Shown here: piece after piece, positions 31,132 through 42,963 of the stretch | Numbering within the stretch: position 1 is the first letter of the stretch | Layout: every line of letters begins with the position of its first letter | Assembly (NCBI GenBank): GCA_037952775.1 | Contig: JBANAY010000004.1 | Location: forward strand, 806,001 to 870,000 | Direction of reading: 5' to 3' | Origin: Clonostachys chloroleuca | Lineage: Eukaryota > Ascomycota > Sordariomycetes > Hypocreales > Bionectriaceae | DNA: 64,000 nucleotides | Notes under the pieces: generated by a model | Told to the model about the DNA's origin: nothing | The model's database searches: none | Seen by the model: the letters and a program-made list of their open reading frames with translations, nothing else | Position numbers and translations under genes: made by a program

Positions 31132-33304
31132 CTTGATAGAGTAGGTTCGAGTGTTTTTCGTAAGTCTGCTTATGAGTGTGTTAGAGAATCATGCTGAATT
31201 TGAAATGGTAAACACGAGCAATTGGGAGTTGAGTCTCACTCACTTTTGAAATCTATCAAAACGAAGTCTTTCTAGGCGGATACGAGTGATGATGGTTCGC
31301 TGTTGCTTTGGTGATTTCTATATTGCCAGCAATACAGAGAATCGTGCCAAATTCGAGTGAAATCAAAGAGAGGATGATTGTTTGGAGAGAATTCTCAAGT
31401 TGGGATGAACGTCTGATGGTGTTGAAGATGAAACACCGCAGAGAACGGATGGTAGAACTCTGCGGAGGAAGAAAGAAATGAGAGAAGATGAAGGACACGG
31501 GAAAGAGAAAGAGGCTGGACGGGGTCGACCGCTCAGCATCTACACGAAGTCACTCTGATTTCCATTGAGACTGTTTGCGCAGCGGCGTGGGGGCTGGGAC
31601 CGAACAGACGGGCAGTTGGCGACAGTCGCCAGAGACGCGGACTCGACCGCGCTAAGGCGAAAGAATAATATGTACCGACGATTGAAGCAGCCTATTGGAC
31701 AATCTTCTTCACCCATTGTTCAATCAGTTACGTCAATAGCTGTCTGCAGGTATTCATCAGTGTGCCTCAGGTACTGTCCGGCGGGCATCCTTACGCTCAA
31801 GCATTGTTGAACCCCGTGCTCTACATTGACCATTTGGCTGGACTCGTGAAGTTTTCCCTCGACGTTTAGAAGTACCCATTGTTAGCTTGGCTTTCGAGGG
31901 CGATGGCGACACCCGGCTAGGAACGAACGTGAGCCTGCAAATATGAGAAACTCCATGGCAAGCAGGAGAGGAGGCAGGAGTAGGATGAAGTTGGAAAACA
32001 GAAAGAACAGCACATGGTGCTGATTTCATACAAGTCTCAAGCAGGGTAGCCATGTCTTCCCATTTTATGACTTCTATCTTGCCTGCGAGTACTCCAACAT
32101 TTTGTAGGTAGTGGGAACCCGGGACCGGCCGCAGCCGTGGGGATGTGCGCACTCGTTGATTTCTCACGCAAGAAAACAGAATCCAACATTAGGTGGGTGG
32201 GGAAGAATTTTGATTATTGGGCTTTTATCAAAACCTTTTTAATGCCACAACAAAACCTATTGTGTGGCGATTTGTGAGCATGCATCTAGGTACCGTTTAC
32301 TGTAAACCTCCTCAGGATAGAAGACCCAGGTCAACTGCATTGTCCCTTCAATGATTTAAATACTAGAGCGAGCAAAATGAACGCTCAATAGGCTGAAGAA
32401 TTGATTGGAATTGCTATTCAAAGAGAACTGAATCCCATTAGGCAAGGTCGATTCATTCAATGTTGCGGTAGCGTCTCGTCATAGTAGCCTTGCCAGGCGC
32501 AGAGTCTTTTTCAACATTGAGGCTTGGAGACAATCATAACGGAAAGGAACCTTGATGGGTCGGGGGCTGGGCTCGTCTCCAACGCTTCTCGCTCACAAAA
32601 TGCCACTTCTTCTTCCTCCTCATCTTGCTTCCCATCCCCTCTCTGGAGCAGAGCAAAGATGGGAGATCAACCTGAGACCCTTTCAATGCCAAATTGGTCA
32701 GATTTCTCACGCCCCTCGTACTTTTCAGGTAATTCTCCCCGCAGAACTTGACCAAGTACCTGTAGTAACTTCACACGCTGACTTGACCTTTGCAAAAGCT
32801 ACTGACCTCCCTCCCTCAGGACTTGCGAACTGTTGAGCCTTGTGATGGGCTGGCTCTCAGCCACCCACCCACGCAATTGCTCAATAAAATCCGCTAAAGG
32901 TACGTGGATATTCATTTACCGAATCTTGCGAGACAATCCGGTTTACTGTTAATTCTATGCAAGGGTTCGCTCTGAGAATACCCACCACATGCCCCTTTGC
33001 TCGCTCAGGCGTTGGTCCTCACCTCGGATGTCTGCTGTTCTTTCCTAATTATCACGGGGACTAGAGTGTACTTGATTTGCATTTCAACGCGGCGGGCATA
33101 GATCATCGCATTTTGCTAAACGGGACTTGCTTTTTTCGTAATGTATCCTCCATGGCTGATCGGACTCTGAGTTGACTAAATATATAGTTACAAAATAGAA
33201 ATTCACAATTCAGGAGTCTTGTGTATCAGAATGAACGCCATAGAAACACTTTTCCTCCTATATCTGCCTTAAAACCACTCTGTGAGAGCACTGCCCAGCT
33301 CTTT
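31132..33304. other. Long intergenic region, no gene recognised
   Basis: About 2.2 kb with only short, unconvincing frames (for example 31757-32167 minus). The first 350 nt are the promoter/leader of the 29.4-31.1 kb gene. No transposon ends, tRNA or repeat array were recognised. It marks the entry into the gene-poor middle of the window. Confidence 0.4.
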
Positions 33305-34477
33305 TCATCGAGCCATGATGGATGGCCTCACGCGATGCCAAAATTTCCTCAGCCCATCCCGGGGACTTTTTCCTTCCTTTGCGAAACTCTGTTCAGGACT
33401 TACACAACCGGATGTCTGGAGCTTTGAGACGATCGACGCTGAAAGTAGATCATAGTTTATGACCTGGTTGCTTTGAGTGTTCTCTTGACGCCGCTGTAAG
33501 AGGGAAAGGACCGCTTCTTGTTGGGCCTGGAGGACCTGCTGGATTGCTGTCTCTGTTTGCTCATGGACTGCTCTCTGCACAGCTTGGTCGACGACGTATG
33601 GGAGATTAATGGCGAATTGAGAAAGATGGGTGACGATTCCGGTAAGGAGGGCGAGGTTCTCTCCGGAAGTTTGGATCGCCTTAGACTGGGGATTGATCAT
33701 TGCACTGAGGGCTCTGACCAAGTCTTGCTGGTGGTTCAGGAGCTTGTCGTATTCAGAAGTGTGCGTCTTTAGAAGGTTGTCGTACTCAGAATTGTGCGTT
33801 CTAAGTTGCTGAACGTTGAATCGAAGAGGCTCGGCGGCATCGATCATAGTCTGATCCGCTGCTTGACCAACAATAGAGAGTATACTTTCACCAAAACTCT
33901 CGATATCGCTCCGCGCTGATGACGGGCGCTCAGTAGTATTTGAGTTGGCATCGAAGAATCGCTTCTCCGTCCCGAGAGTATTCAAATAATGGTGCACCCG
34001 GCGTATCGCCTCCTGGCGGCTCTCCTCATCATCGTGAAAAGAATCACGGTCCTTGATGCGGCGGGCGACCTCGACGCAGAGTTCGGTGTAAGTGGTAGGA
34101 GCCGGCAGTGTGGCGTCGCCGCGGGCTTCTCTGAGCCGGGTGAGATAGCCATAGTCTTGGATGACGGCTTGGGCGTCCATAGGGGATGATGTTGTACTGG
34201 GGAGCTCTCCGTTCTGCCTGGCCTGGAAGAGGACGTGGTTCATCGTCTCAATGTCGCTGTGGGTGTAAGAGATCTCGGTCTTAAGACTCCCTGCTGACGA
34301 AGAGGGGGAGATGCAGTATTGTGCTGAGTTGGCTTTCAATTTTTTGTGAACAATTTCGATTCCAGAGATTGGTTTCTTGTTTGGGATATGCAGTGCAGGA
34401 GGTTTGCGGCGATTGTCTGTTTCAGGAACTTGCTGATAGCTGACAGCGTGAAGAAGAGGAGAAGCTGGACGCGACAT
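33305..34477 (-). CDS. Hypothetical helical protein, 390 residues
   Basis: One open exon. The protein has a proline-rich, basic start (RRKPPALHIPNKKPI), then a helical section (SDIETMNHVLFQARQNGELP and AVIQDYGYLTRLREARGDAT, TYTELCVEVARRIKDRD), a serine-rich gap, and a long coiled coil at about 215-335. The coiled coil includes the local duplication RTHNSEYDNLLKTHTSEYDK, and continues through VVDQAVQRAVHEQTETAIQQ and VLQAQQEAVLSLLQRRQE. There is no signal peptide, membrane segment or enzyme motif. I do not recognise the family. It sits inside the cluster of small Myb-like genes, on the same strand as the first four, but has no Myb-like domain itself. The start at 34477 is the first Met and has a leader without in-frame upstream Met. 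Confidence 0.6.
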   Translation of the reverse strand: MSRPASPLLHAVSYQQVPETDNRRKPPALHIPNKKPISGIEIVHKKLKANSAQYCISPSSSAGSLKTEISYTHSDIETMNHVLFQARQNGELPSTTSSPMDAQAVIQDYGYLTRLREARGDATLPAPTTYTELCVEVARRIKDRDSFHDDEESRQEAIRRVHHYLNTLGTEKRFFDANSNTTERPSSARSDIESFGESILSIVGQAADQTMIDAAEPLRFNVQQLRTHNSEYDNLLKTHTSEYDKLLNHQQDLVRALSAMINPQSKAIQTSGENLALLTGIVTHLSQFAINLPYVVDQAVQRAVHEQTETAIQQVLQAQQEAVLSLLQRRQENTQSNQVINYDLLSASIVSKLQTSGCVSPEQSFAKEGKSPRDGLRKFWHRVRPSIMAR

Positions 34478-35317
34478 GATGAAGCGGCTTGAGTGATCTA
34501 GCAGACTGAAGCTGGAGATTGGGTTGTAAACACGAGTTATTGGAGGATATCTTCACGGATATCTTGAAGTTGGATACGAGTAAAGATGGAAGATGCAGTG
34601 ATATCAGGAAGAAGGTTTGATATTCTATCTAGGATCAAATCTACGGATGCATTGAAAAGGGGGTCTAATTGTCATTAGGGGAGAAAGGGGGCGGCTCATT
34701 GAATGATCAATCGCGCATGTATGTGCAGCTTTACATTGAATGCGATGCGCAAGCTTCGACAATAGCAGCGCAGGAGGGTGAATCGGAGTGAAAGAGGGGG
34801 GGGTCGTGTTACGTGACCGGGCACTATGCTCGAGCCTGTCTCAATAGCCACAATGGCAGAACGCCCTCTGTGCTCACTCTCACCTTATCCCTATTGTTCG
34901 TTCGAGCTGCAAGTTTCTTGCTCTTGGAATTGAGACCAGTGGAGTAGCCCTCAAAACACGATCACTACTCTGCCCTGACCGGAGTCTAGGAGCTGGAGAA
35001 GTGTTACTCATAGAATCAAAAGCTGAACATGCCATAAATTCCGATGAGGATATATGATGAACTTGTAATTCCATTTTCTACTGAGCAGTCACCTGTCTTC
35101 ATGACTATTTCGTAAATAAAGAGAAAAAAAAAAAGCAGACCAGATTTTTTGTTGGGCAGAATATCATGAGAGTCTCCAATGTTCGCAGCCAGCGCTGAGA
35201 GCAAGTCGTACCCAACCAACACATATCGTAACCTCCAGGTTCCCGTCTCGCCTGTAATCAATCTCAACCAAACTCCCCAAACAGACCGGGTTTCATTTCT
35301 GAATATACCTTCAGACC
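34478..35317. other. Intergenic, no gene recognised
   Basis: This 840-nt stretch holds the promoter of the 390-residue protein and the 3' region of the first small Myb-like gene. There is an A-rich run at 35121-35133. No supported frame. Confidence 0.4.
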
Positions 35318-36007
35318 TCACTCATTGTCAGTGGGTGGGTCTAGCATAGTATCACACAGTTAGCCATCTCGCTCATCCATTTTCGTTAGTCTGTTTGTGA
35401 TGGGTGGACTTACCAGAGAGGGGAGATTCCTCACGCTCGTCCTTGACGGGCTTCTCCTCGGAGGAGTCACCAGAAGTAGCCTCGGCCTTCTGGGCGGCGG
35501 CGGCGCGGGGAGAGCGAGTCTTGGGAGGCTTGTCCTCGTCCTCGTCAGTCTCCTCCTTCTTGACGCCTCGGCCGGCGCGCTTCTTGGTAGGGCTACCATT
35601 GACTCCAGCGGGGGCAGCTCGCTTCTTGGGACTTGTCTTCTTGGGAGTGGACTCGCTGTCACCATTAGTGGTAGCAGATGCCTGGTTTGGCTTGCGGGTG
35701 ATGTTGTACTGCTTGAGCAGTCTCTCGTAGCGCTTTTGGCTGTTGTGGTGTTTTGGGTCAGATGAAAATGAAATTGTGAAGACATTTGGGGAACAAGGGA
35801 TATACTCACGCTGCAGCCTTAGAGACGATGCCCATCTCGCTAGCTACGGCGTTGAAATCAGGCTATGAGATTCGTTAGTGACTGGATGAAAAGAGCTGGG
35901 CACGGAGATGTTGGGATGGAACAAGCACTCACTCGTCCATTCTGGGCGTTTCCGATGCAGTGCACCAGGAATCGCACCTGCTCAGTAGCGTCTGCCTTGA
36001 CTGACAT
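35318..36007 (-). CDS. Small Myb/SANT-like protein with lysine/acid-rich tail (member 1)
   Basis: Four exons, complement 35933-36007, 35810-35862, 35414-35739 and 35318-35340, give 158 residues. The domain occupies residues 8-58: TEQVRFLVHCIGNAQNGR, intron, PDFNAVASEMGIVSKAAA, intron, QKRYERLLKQYNITRK. This is a three-helix Myb-like fold pattern with the aromatic residue F at the second-helix start. The tail is lysine-rich with proline (TPKKTSPKKRAAPAG, SPTKKRAGRGVKK), then acidic, and ends SDPPTDNE from a 23-nt last exon. I infer a small nuclear DNA- or chromatin-binding protein. Two introns split the domain: phase 0 after helix 1, and phase 2 immediately before the glutamine of helix 3. Both positions recur in neighbours, so this gene may keep the ancestral structure. 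Confidence 0.78.
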
Positions 36008-36959
36008 CTTGGCTGTCGTGATTGTTGAAGAAGGGTGTTTTGAAGTGATGGGAAAATGGGAGTGAAGATGGGTGATCAACCTTGAGACAAGAATATGCAG
36101 ACGATCAGATCTTCAGAAGTAAAGAGACAAGAAATTTGTTGCGCAAAAGCTTTGAAGCGAAGTAAGGGTAAAGAGGAAGGTGCAAATTCTTGGGTTTTGT
36201 GTATGTATGAAGCTTGTTCAGGTATGTGGAAGAGTGAGTTGTGAGGTGAGGGAGGGGGAGAAGAAGTGGGAGGAGGGGAGGTCTTAAGGGGGAGGAAGTG
36301 GCTGCGGGAAGGGGCTGGGCAGACAGCTGGACAGGCCGTCAATGAGTGCTCTCCGTCGTAAAGGAACTCGGGGAGCCTCTCTGAGTGCGTTGATCTGACC
36401 TTCTGCTCAGAATGCCGTCAGTTCGGCTGCAGGTGATCAGTCTGCGGTCCGCTACACTCCGTTTTATTGGCTCATCCGCACAATGGGAGGACCACAAGCC
36501 CAGCATCACTGCCCTATTGTTGACATTTCAGAAGCATTGTTTTTATATTGACCCCGTGTTTGTTTGCTACTCGGCTCAGCAGGCAGCCATGCTAGACTCA
36601 ACACAGAGAGGCTATGCCTTGCGGCCCTGCTTAGAAGGCGAGTAACAGTCGTGTATGCACTTTTTGAAGGAGAAGACAGACCTAATTAATGACTTAGCAG
36701 ATGTGTCGCCCTGGTGAAAAGACGAGTATCGATCTCTGTTCATTTACTAGCTACTGCCGTCGTCATTCAGGCCACTTTAGATGAAGCTATCCTGATCAAA
36801 CAAATAGTAGTTCAAATGTGTCTCTAATGTAATCCTCTTAACCCAAATCTCCATGAAATCTTGGAAAGTCCATCTAAAACCCGAGTGTCCCATGATACCC
36901 CAAAGTCTCCAATAGCAGAGCATATACAGGTGTACACGAATGAGACCAAGCGAAGGGGT
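36008..36959. other. Intergenic, no gene recognised
   Basis: About 0.95 kb between members 1 and 2 of the small Myb-like family. It includes the promoter/leader of member 1 (CT-rich on that strand, 36230-36320). No other frame is supported. Confidence 0.4.
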
Positions 36960-37370
36960 CTAGATAGACCCGTCCATAGAGGCACGGGCGCTCTTGTCGG
37001 AGTCCTCCTCAGACTTGACATCGTTCTTGTTGTCGTCGTCTTCGTCGCTCTCCTCCTTCATGGCCTTCTTCTTGCGCGGGGTGCGCGGCTTCTTGGTGAC
37101 CTTGCTGTCACCGTTGGCGGCAGGCTTGGCCTTGCGGGCGCCAGTGCCGGCACCAGCCTGGTCGCGCCATCCGTGGCGGACGGAGAGTTGGCGGAATCTC
37201 TCCTTGGCACACTTGGCGTCCTTGAGACCGAGGTCGACGGCGACGTTGTCCCAGTTGGCGTCGGGCTTCTGGGTCATGTTATCGAAAACCGCCTTGATGA
37301 ACTTCATCTCGTTGGAGTTCAGCCCTTGAGGAGCATCTCCATCTCCAGAGGTGGCCTTCTTGGGTGGCAT
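36960..37370 (-). CDS. Small Myb/SANT-like protein with lysine/acid-rich tail (member 2, intronless)
   Basis: Single exon of 136 residues. The domain spans about 18-72: NSNEMKFIKAVFDNMTQKPD, ANWDNVAVDLGLKDAKCAKE, RFRQLSVRHGW. The tryptophan of NWDNVA and the R-F-R-Q of the third helix match the other members. The tail is basic (TKKPRTPRKKKAMKEE, with an AT-hook-like P-R-x-P-R-K-K stretch) and then acidic (SDEDDDNKNDVKSEED). By comparison with members 1, 3 and 4 it has lost both domain introns. No catalytic motif. I infer a chromatin- or DNA-binding role. Its GC content and codon bias are higher than those of the other members. Confidence 0.78.
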   Translation of the reverse strand: MPPKKATSGDGDAPQGLNSNEMKFIKAVFDNMTQKPDANWDNVAVDLGLKDAKCAKERFRQLSVRHGWRDQAGAGTGARKAKPAANGDSKVTKKPRTPRKKKAMKEESDEDDDNKNDVKSEEDSDKSARASMDGSI

Positions 37371-38118
37371 GATGATGGCTATGAATACCGGTTAGATCGT
37401 TGTCAAGTTGGGGTGGGATCTAGCTGAAGATGGGATTAAAAAGTGTAACTCACTGTTTTGCTGGAGAAAGTAGCTTGAATGTGGTTTAGATTTAGAGTCT
37501 GTGGCTTTTGTTGTTGGAGAGACTGTATGCAGTGCTGGCAGATGGTTTTTTGAAAATGATTTGTTATTGAGATGAGTGCGGAGGAGTGTTGAGAGGAGAA
37601 GGGAGTGTGGCAGCTTGGTGTGGAAGAAGGAGGGATCAGGGAAATGTGCTAGAGCTAAGGCAACTCACATTTATGTCAGGTGAGGAGGTGCTCATACAAA
37701 ACAAACCGGGCCCCCAAATAAACAATGCTGAGGAAATGCCAGAAACACAAGCAGAGGGCACTGCCCAATGCTCATTTGATTACACTCTGGTGCCTCCCAG
37801 TGCTATTCATGCCATCCTTTCCCACCAATATCCATGGTATAAGTCAATGGGCTTAATGGTCAAATGCTACATCTGAAAAGAAGAGTATCAAGTCAAGTTT
37901 TCTCTGTATTGTGAAGTCTGTGGTACCGTAACCTGGCTCTCTCCGTTCTTCCAACGACCTTGTCTAGCTCTCTCACTGTCCCTCTCCATATTCACTACCG
38001 CAAACCATAGCTAATGATCGGAATATTTCATCAAACCTAGAATCCCTAGCAATCATATTTTGTAAATTCCGTTCACCGTTTTCAGGAGAGTGACAAGTTT
38101 CCAGTGCTCACTGCACGA
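37371..38118. other. Intergenic, no gene recognised
   Basis: About 0.75 kb between members 2 and 3, with the leader of member 2 next to 37371. A GT donor/AG acceptor-like pair in the leader could be a 5'-UTR intron, but this is not firm. Confidence 0.35.
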
Positions 38119-38630
38119 TTAGAAGGGATCATTGAGGCCGGCGTCAGTCTCCTCCTGCTTGGCGACGGAGCCACCATCGGTGTCAGACTCGTTCTTGGAG
38201 GCATCTTCCTTGTTGTCCTCATCGTCGTAGTCATCTTCCTTCTTCATTTTGGACATGCGAGCCTTGGCAGCTCCCCGCTTGGTGGGTGTCTTGGTCACCT
38301 TGGTAGGAGTGGACAAAGGTGTCTTGGTCTTCTTAGGAGAAGACTTGGCTCCGCCGTTGTCTGACCAAATTCCAAGCTTGCGCTTGACCTGGCCGAAGCG
38401 AACCTGTTGGTGGAATCCATCTGTTAGTGAAGGGTTCGTAAGAGAGTAGAAGAGAGTTCGGCGGCCTTGAGACTCGAGCATACCTTGGCAACTTCAGCGT
38501 TTTTGAAACCGCGATCCTCGGCAACATTGACCCAGTCAATATCCGCCTGGGTTTTCATGTTCTTGACGATGGAGAAAAAGAACATGGCTTCTGAAGCCGT
38601 GGGTTGAGGCTGCTTACTTTCATCAGCCAT
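38119..38630 (-). CDS. Small Myb/SANT-like protein with lysine/acid-rich tail (member 3)
   Basis: Exons complement 38484-38630 and 38119-38403 give 143 residues. The domain covers about 11-62: TASEAMFFFSIVKNMKTQAD, IDWVNVAEDRGFKNAEVAK, intron, VRFGQVKRKLGIW. The W of IDWVNVAED and the third-helix R-F-x-Q pattern align well with member 2 (NWDNVAVDLG ... RFRQL). The intron is phase 0 and falls within one residue of the phase-2 helix-3 intron of members 1 and 5-7. The tail has SPKKTKTPLSTPTKVTKTP and KRGAAKARMSKMKKEDD, then acidic residues, ending GLNDPF. Function is inferred only from the domain: small nuclear DNA-binding protein. Confidence 0.78.
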
Positions 38631-39655
38631 TGTGTGAGCTGCCTGGTCGGAAATGATGGTGAAGTTTTTGGTCGAGACTGAAAGTCTGTTTGGTTTACTG
38701 AACAAGAAGTTGTAGGTTTGAGAGTCTGACTTTTGAATCAGAGTCCTTTAATTTGGGTTTGGTTGAGGAGAAAGATCTTCTCAGAATGAAGGTTTGGAGG
38801 TGAGGAGCATAAATGAGTGGAAGGCGACGTGCTGTGGAAGGAGTGTTAGGGGAGGAGCAGGCTGCTGTTTCCCAGGCAAGTTGGAGTGAGAAACGAGTGA
38901 ATGGGTGTGCAGAGGGCGGGTTTTTTGCATGTTATTGTTTGTCACGCGAGATGTTACTGATCTGAAGTTGAAGTGAGAGGGTGGGGGGCAAATCACCACA
39001 ACGACCAAACCTGCTCCTGGGCACCATGCCTGAGAATTCTTGGGAGCCCAGCCGGGTTTCATGGTCCCGCGAGGTACCCTACTTAGTATCTTTTTCTAGT
39101 TTGCATTTACCCCAACCTTCGTTTGTTAGTGCCAAGCAGAGGAGAGTGTGATATTCAACAATTCGACTTCCTAATCCAGAGTCTGGGCTGCCCCCGTATC
39201 ATTACATCCCAGAGGCCACTCGTGCACAACAACAGCTATTATGACCATCACCGAAGTTCACTTCACATAAGAGATCAATGAAATGAGAAAAATAGTCTGA
39301 ATGGCCGAGTTGGCCCGTCCTTTATTACGATCATTGCAGGATGCGGATAAGCTAATGAAATCTGTCATTCCCTTTTACCGAACACCACAGGGAGGAAAAC
39401 TCATCAATCTGGTAAGTAAGCAATGATGTCCCCTGTTAGTAGTCATTAAGTCATAAATGCCAAAATCAGAACATGTAGAGTAAAAATGAAAAACACAAGG
39501 AAATGTCTAATCATGATCCACGCCGTTGTCTTGCGTCCATTTTTTCTTTCTTTCTTGCTTCACATCATTTTTTGTACAAGGCAGAAAACGAACCCTCCCT
39601 AGATTCAGAATCGATCCTTCGTAAATAGAAAAAGAAAAAAGTTCTTTGTGGGGTA
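38631..39655. other. Intergenic, no gene recognised
   Basis: About 1 kb between members 3 and 4. The leader of member 3 is CT-rich on its strand. A TTTCTTTCTTTC tract lies near 39541-39556. No frame is supported. Confidence 0.4.
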
Positions 39656-40341
39656 TCAAAATGGAAGGTTGTCGTTCCAGAGAGGGCTGTGATCGCCGAG
39701 GGATTGGCGAGCGCTTTCTGCGCTGAGGCTGCTCATATCAAAAGCATCATCAAGCACCGACATTTCAGGCGAGTACGGCTGAGGCGGGCAGTTAATGAAG
39801 TCGAGAGGAGAAGCGTACTTGGGAGCAGGCTGGTGGTTGATGCTCTCCATTGCAGCAGGGTTGACCAGAAAGCCATTGGCCATGTCGTCGCTGCAAGGGG
39901 TCAAGAAGCGAGTGCTGAGATTATCTGCCAGATAAGGGGATGTAGTCGGCGTTGGCGAGTAGTGGCTCATTGGTGCATGGTGAGGGGGCGAGCGTTCTTG
40001 CTTGATGTCGCCCTCGCAAGACTCGCTCTTGACGGAACCACTTCTTCCCCCTTTGGGCTTCGTTACTCGCGCTTTGGAGTCGATTCGGTTTCTCTTCTGA
40101 GTGCCGATGCCGGACACAGTTGCCCGGAAGCGAGAGTATCGCATCCTAGCGGCATGGCCGTTGGTGATCGGTTGGAGTAGCACAGGGTCATTGGCAACTT
40201 GGTTCCAATCGATCTAGGCATTGTGTCAGGAGCGCCAATCTCAGCAGGATGTCAGTTCGAGAAACCCACATCTTTGAGGTTCTTCTGTTTTAAGATGGCG
40301 AACAGAAATCGAGCCATGGCGTTGTCGCTGTTAGGAGACAT
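39656..40341 (-). CDS. Small Myb/SANT-like protein (member 4)
   Basis: Exons complement 40270-40341 and 39656-40213, with a 56-nt intron (GTGGGT donor, CCTAG acceptor), give 209 residues. The domain is SPNSDNAMARFLFAILKQKN, LKD, intron, IDWNQVANDPVLLQPITNGH, AARMRYSRFRATVSGI. The phase-0 intron after helix 1 sits exactly where member 1 has its first intron. A basic patch follows (RNRIDSKARVTKPKGGRSGS), then a Pro/Ser/Asn-rich, non-acidic tail ending GDHSPLWNDNLPF, so this member differs from the acid-tailed ones. The helix 2-3 loop also appears longer. I infer a DNA-binding protein with a different effector tail. It is the last minus-strand member before the divergent gap. Confidence 0.76.
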
Positions 40342-42963
40342 GTTACAAGGCTGGTAAATGTTGGCGTGAATTATCTGGAGACACCAAAAAATACAATTAG
40401 CCTTGCTGACTCCAACGGCAGGTTCGCCCAGCAGGTTCGCTGAGGATATCGAGGGAAGTGTGGAGCGAAGACTTCGAAGTGTATATATACCCCGAGGCAG
40501 AAATTCACGTTCTCAGGCAAAGGACGCAAGGCAGCAGAGGGTGGACCGGAGGATGGGCAGGTGACTCAAGACTCACAATATATGAGGTCGGATGGAAGGC
40601 TGAAGAAATTCACGGCGTGCAACTGGAGGCCTTGGGGGTAGGCAGACAGATCAGCCGAGATGGGTGACGAAAGGGCATGTATTAAGTGAACAAGTGTGGG
40701 TGAAGTGAAGGCGTGTCAGGTTGCGTTGGCGATGAGGCGTAAAGGTCTGGTTGGGGGAAGTGGCTACGTAAGATTAAACGACAAAGGTCAAGCCGAGAGA
40801 CAGACGAGCTCATGCAAAGCAGAGAGGAGAGTGAACGGAACGACAGGTCGAGGACATCAGGTGCACTTATATCGAGCGGGAGATGGTGTGGGACTGTTCC
40901 GGCCCTTGTCCAGGAACCATGGGAAACATTTAAAGCAGAAACTGGGGTCTCCCTAGTGATGCAGAAGCTCTCCTCTGAACTCATACAGTGGCAAGGGAAA
41001 GATGTCTAAGTACGAGATGAGAAGCAGCTCTCTGAGGCCATTGTTGCCTGGCGAGACGGGGAGCTGGCATGGGATTGGGCCGGACGCCGGACAGGGCTCG
41101 AGCCACTTTGAGATCGTGCATGGCAAGATGGTGGGTAGGGTGGGGCGGTGTCCGCTTCGGGACTAGCCCGCGGTAGTGCTGCAGCGCTGCGGTGCTGCTC
41201 TACAGTGCTAGCTCGGGCTTGCTTGGGCGTTTGGGGCGCACCACGGCGCAGAGTGCTCCCCCTAACCCCCGCCGCAGCCCGCTAAAATTTATTTTCCACC
41301 GTCTCAGAATGCGACAATCGGCTGCGAAGCGCTTCGCAAGCAATTGACAATGGGATCGAGCCAGCGCAAATCGCCTTTGCTCGACAAGCATCCTGAATCA
41401 GCTTCCTGTGCAATTCTGTGAAACTTCCAGGACCTAAGCGAAGCTTCCCAAGGGGTGGCTGTATCCGATGCCTCTTCCGCATGCCCCCTCCGTGGGCGAA
41501 TTAAAAATAATATGCAGCCGCTTACTCGCTCAATTGCGGTCATCCCCTCACCCCCTCCCCTTCGCCGAGGATCCTCAATAGCTCCAGCAACGAGTGAAAC
41601 GCTACCCTAACTTGGCTTGTGACTCATTCCTGCACCTTCTTTGGTAAAATAAGCAAAAAGTGCCGGGGTAAGCTAGAGATCCAAGCCCAACATTTATATC
41701 AGTAGTTGAAATGGAACCGAGCTGTCAGCTATCCGTCCGCATCTACCTGGCATGTTAGTGGCCAAATCCAAAACGAATAGCGGCAGCTTAGCCGTCGTCT
41801 ATGTCATTGAACTGCCCTTCAAACATTTGACAATCCGCAGCTGGGCCTGGCTGCACTGTGTGCCAACACCTTACTTCCCAAATCCCCAGATGGGTGGCAA
41901 CCATCTCATACGTAAATCGCTGCTAGCCGTCCTGTCCCTTGCGTTAAGTTCAGCCAGAAATGTAGCCTCATTTTGATGGGATCATATTGTGGGGATGTTG
42001 TCACACTGATGGGCCTTCCCATGTCTTTTTCACCGATTTTTGCAGGCCGGCCAAAAGCGCAGCTGCCGTTTGTGGGTGTAGTGATAGAAGACGCTGACGT
42101 CGCCGGGCCAGTGGTGATGCAAGCCGCCAGCTGGGCAAGTGCGTACGCAACAACCACGCAAGCTCCGAAGACCAGGAAAGTTTGCGTACGTAGTAAAACC
42201 ATGTGAATTTCTGTTTGGAACCACTTTCAGGAGCATATATGGTTGCGTAGACGAGCCAATTCGCAATCATCGTCATGGGGGGGATGGGGTGAGGTGGGAG
42301 GGAGACGCGACGGGCGCGAACTTTTGGGGGGCAGTGCGCTACTCCGTTTACGCCAGGTTTTCGCGAAAGCACGTGAGTTCGTTTAATTGCTCCAAGGGAG
42401 GGGGTTCCAGCCACCCATGCCGGCCAGCTCCCCACCCCAGCGCTGTTGCCTGAATCCCTAGGCGCCTCTCCCTCCGTGGCGAGACTTGCTTCGATCCCCT
42501 TCTCCAGCGCTGATGGCCCTACCCATCGGCTAAACAGGGGCTCAGGCTCGGCTATCACATTTCATCTTGGCCCAACACAGGTCCGTATCTAGCCAATGCA
42601 GGATGCCTGTCTGTTGATTTTCGAGAGGTTTTGCATAGTTGATAAGTAGGCTTCTATCCAGAAGACAAAGATTGGCTTGTATCCTCAGCTATGGCCTTTT
42701 CCCTCCTCTTCACATGCAGGTTTTGCCGACTCGAGATGATCGAGATGGCCGGAACATCTATCTTCCACGGTCCGACGGCACCTGAAGCGTCCCCATCCCC
42801 TCTATCTCGGTGCGGAATGATCTTTCACTACCAATTTTTGTGTTGCTCCACCAATACACTTAACAATATTTATCCACAGCACGAAGTCACAACCAGCCCA
42901 TCCCATCAGCCATCAACCTCCCTGGGCGCTCCATGGGAATAGCTAGCCATTGACTCTCCAATC
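40342..42963. other. Divergent 2.6 kb gap between the two strand groups of the Myb-like cluster
   Basis: No gene is supported. Open frames on both strands (for example 42001-42558 minus) lack motifs. A GC-rich stretch with repeated GCTGC-type motifs lies at 41170-41215. Several regions are pyrimidine- or purine-skewed as in promoters. The gap contains the promoters for members 4 and 5. Confidence 0.4.

Noticed and set aside
36861..37427. 188-codon plus-strand open frame over member 2
   Set aside because: Overlaps the minus-strand Myb-like gene, whose domain matches its neighbours; the plus-strand frame has no motif.
42001..42558. 185-codon minus-strand frame in the divergent gap
   Set aside because: Proline/arginine-rich translation without motifs, several overlapping frames of similar quality, no splice support.
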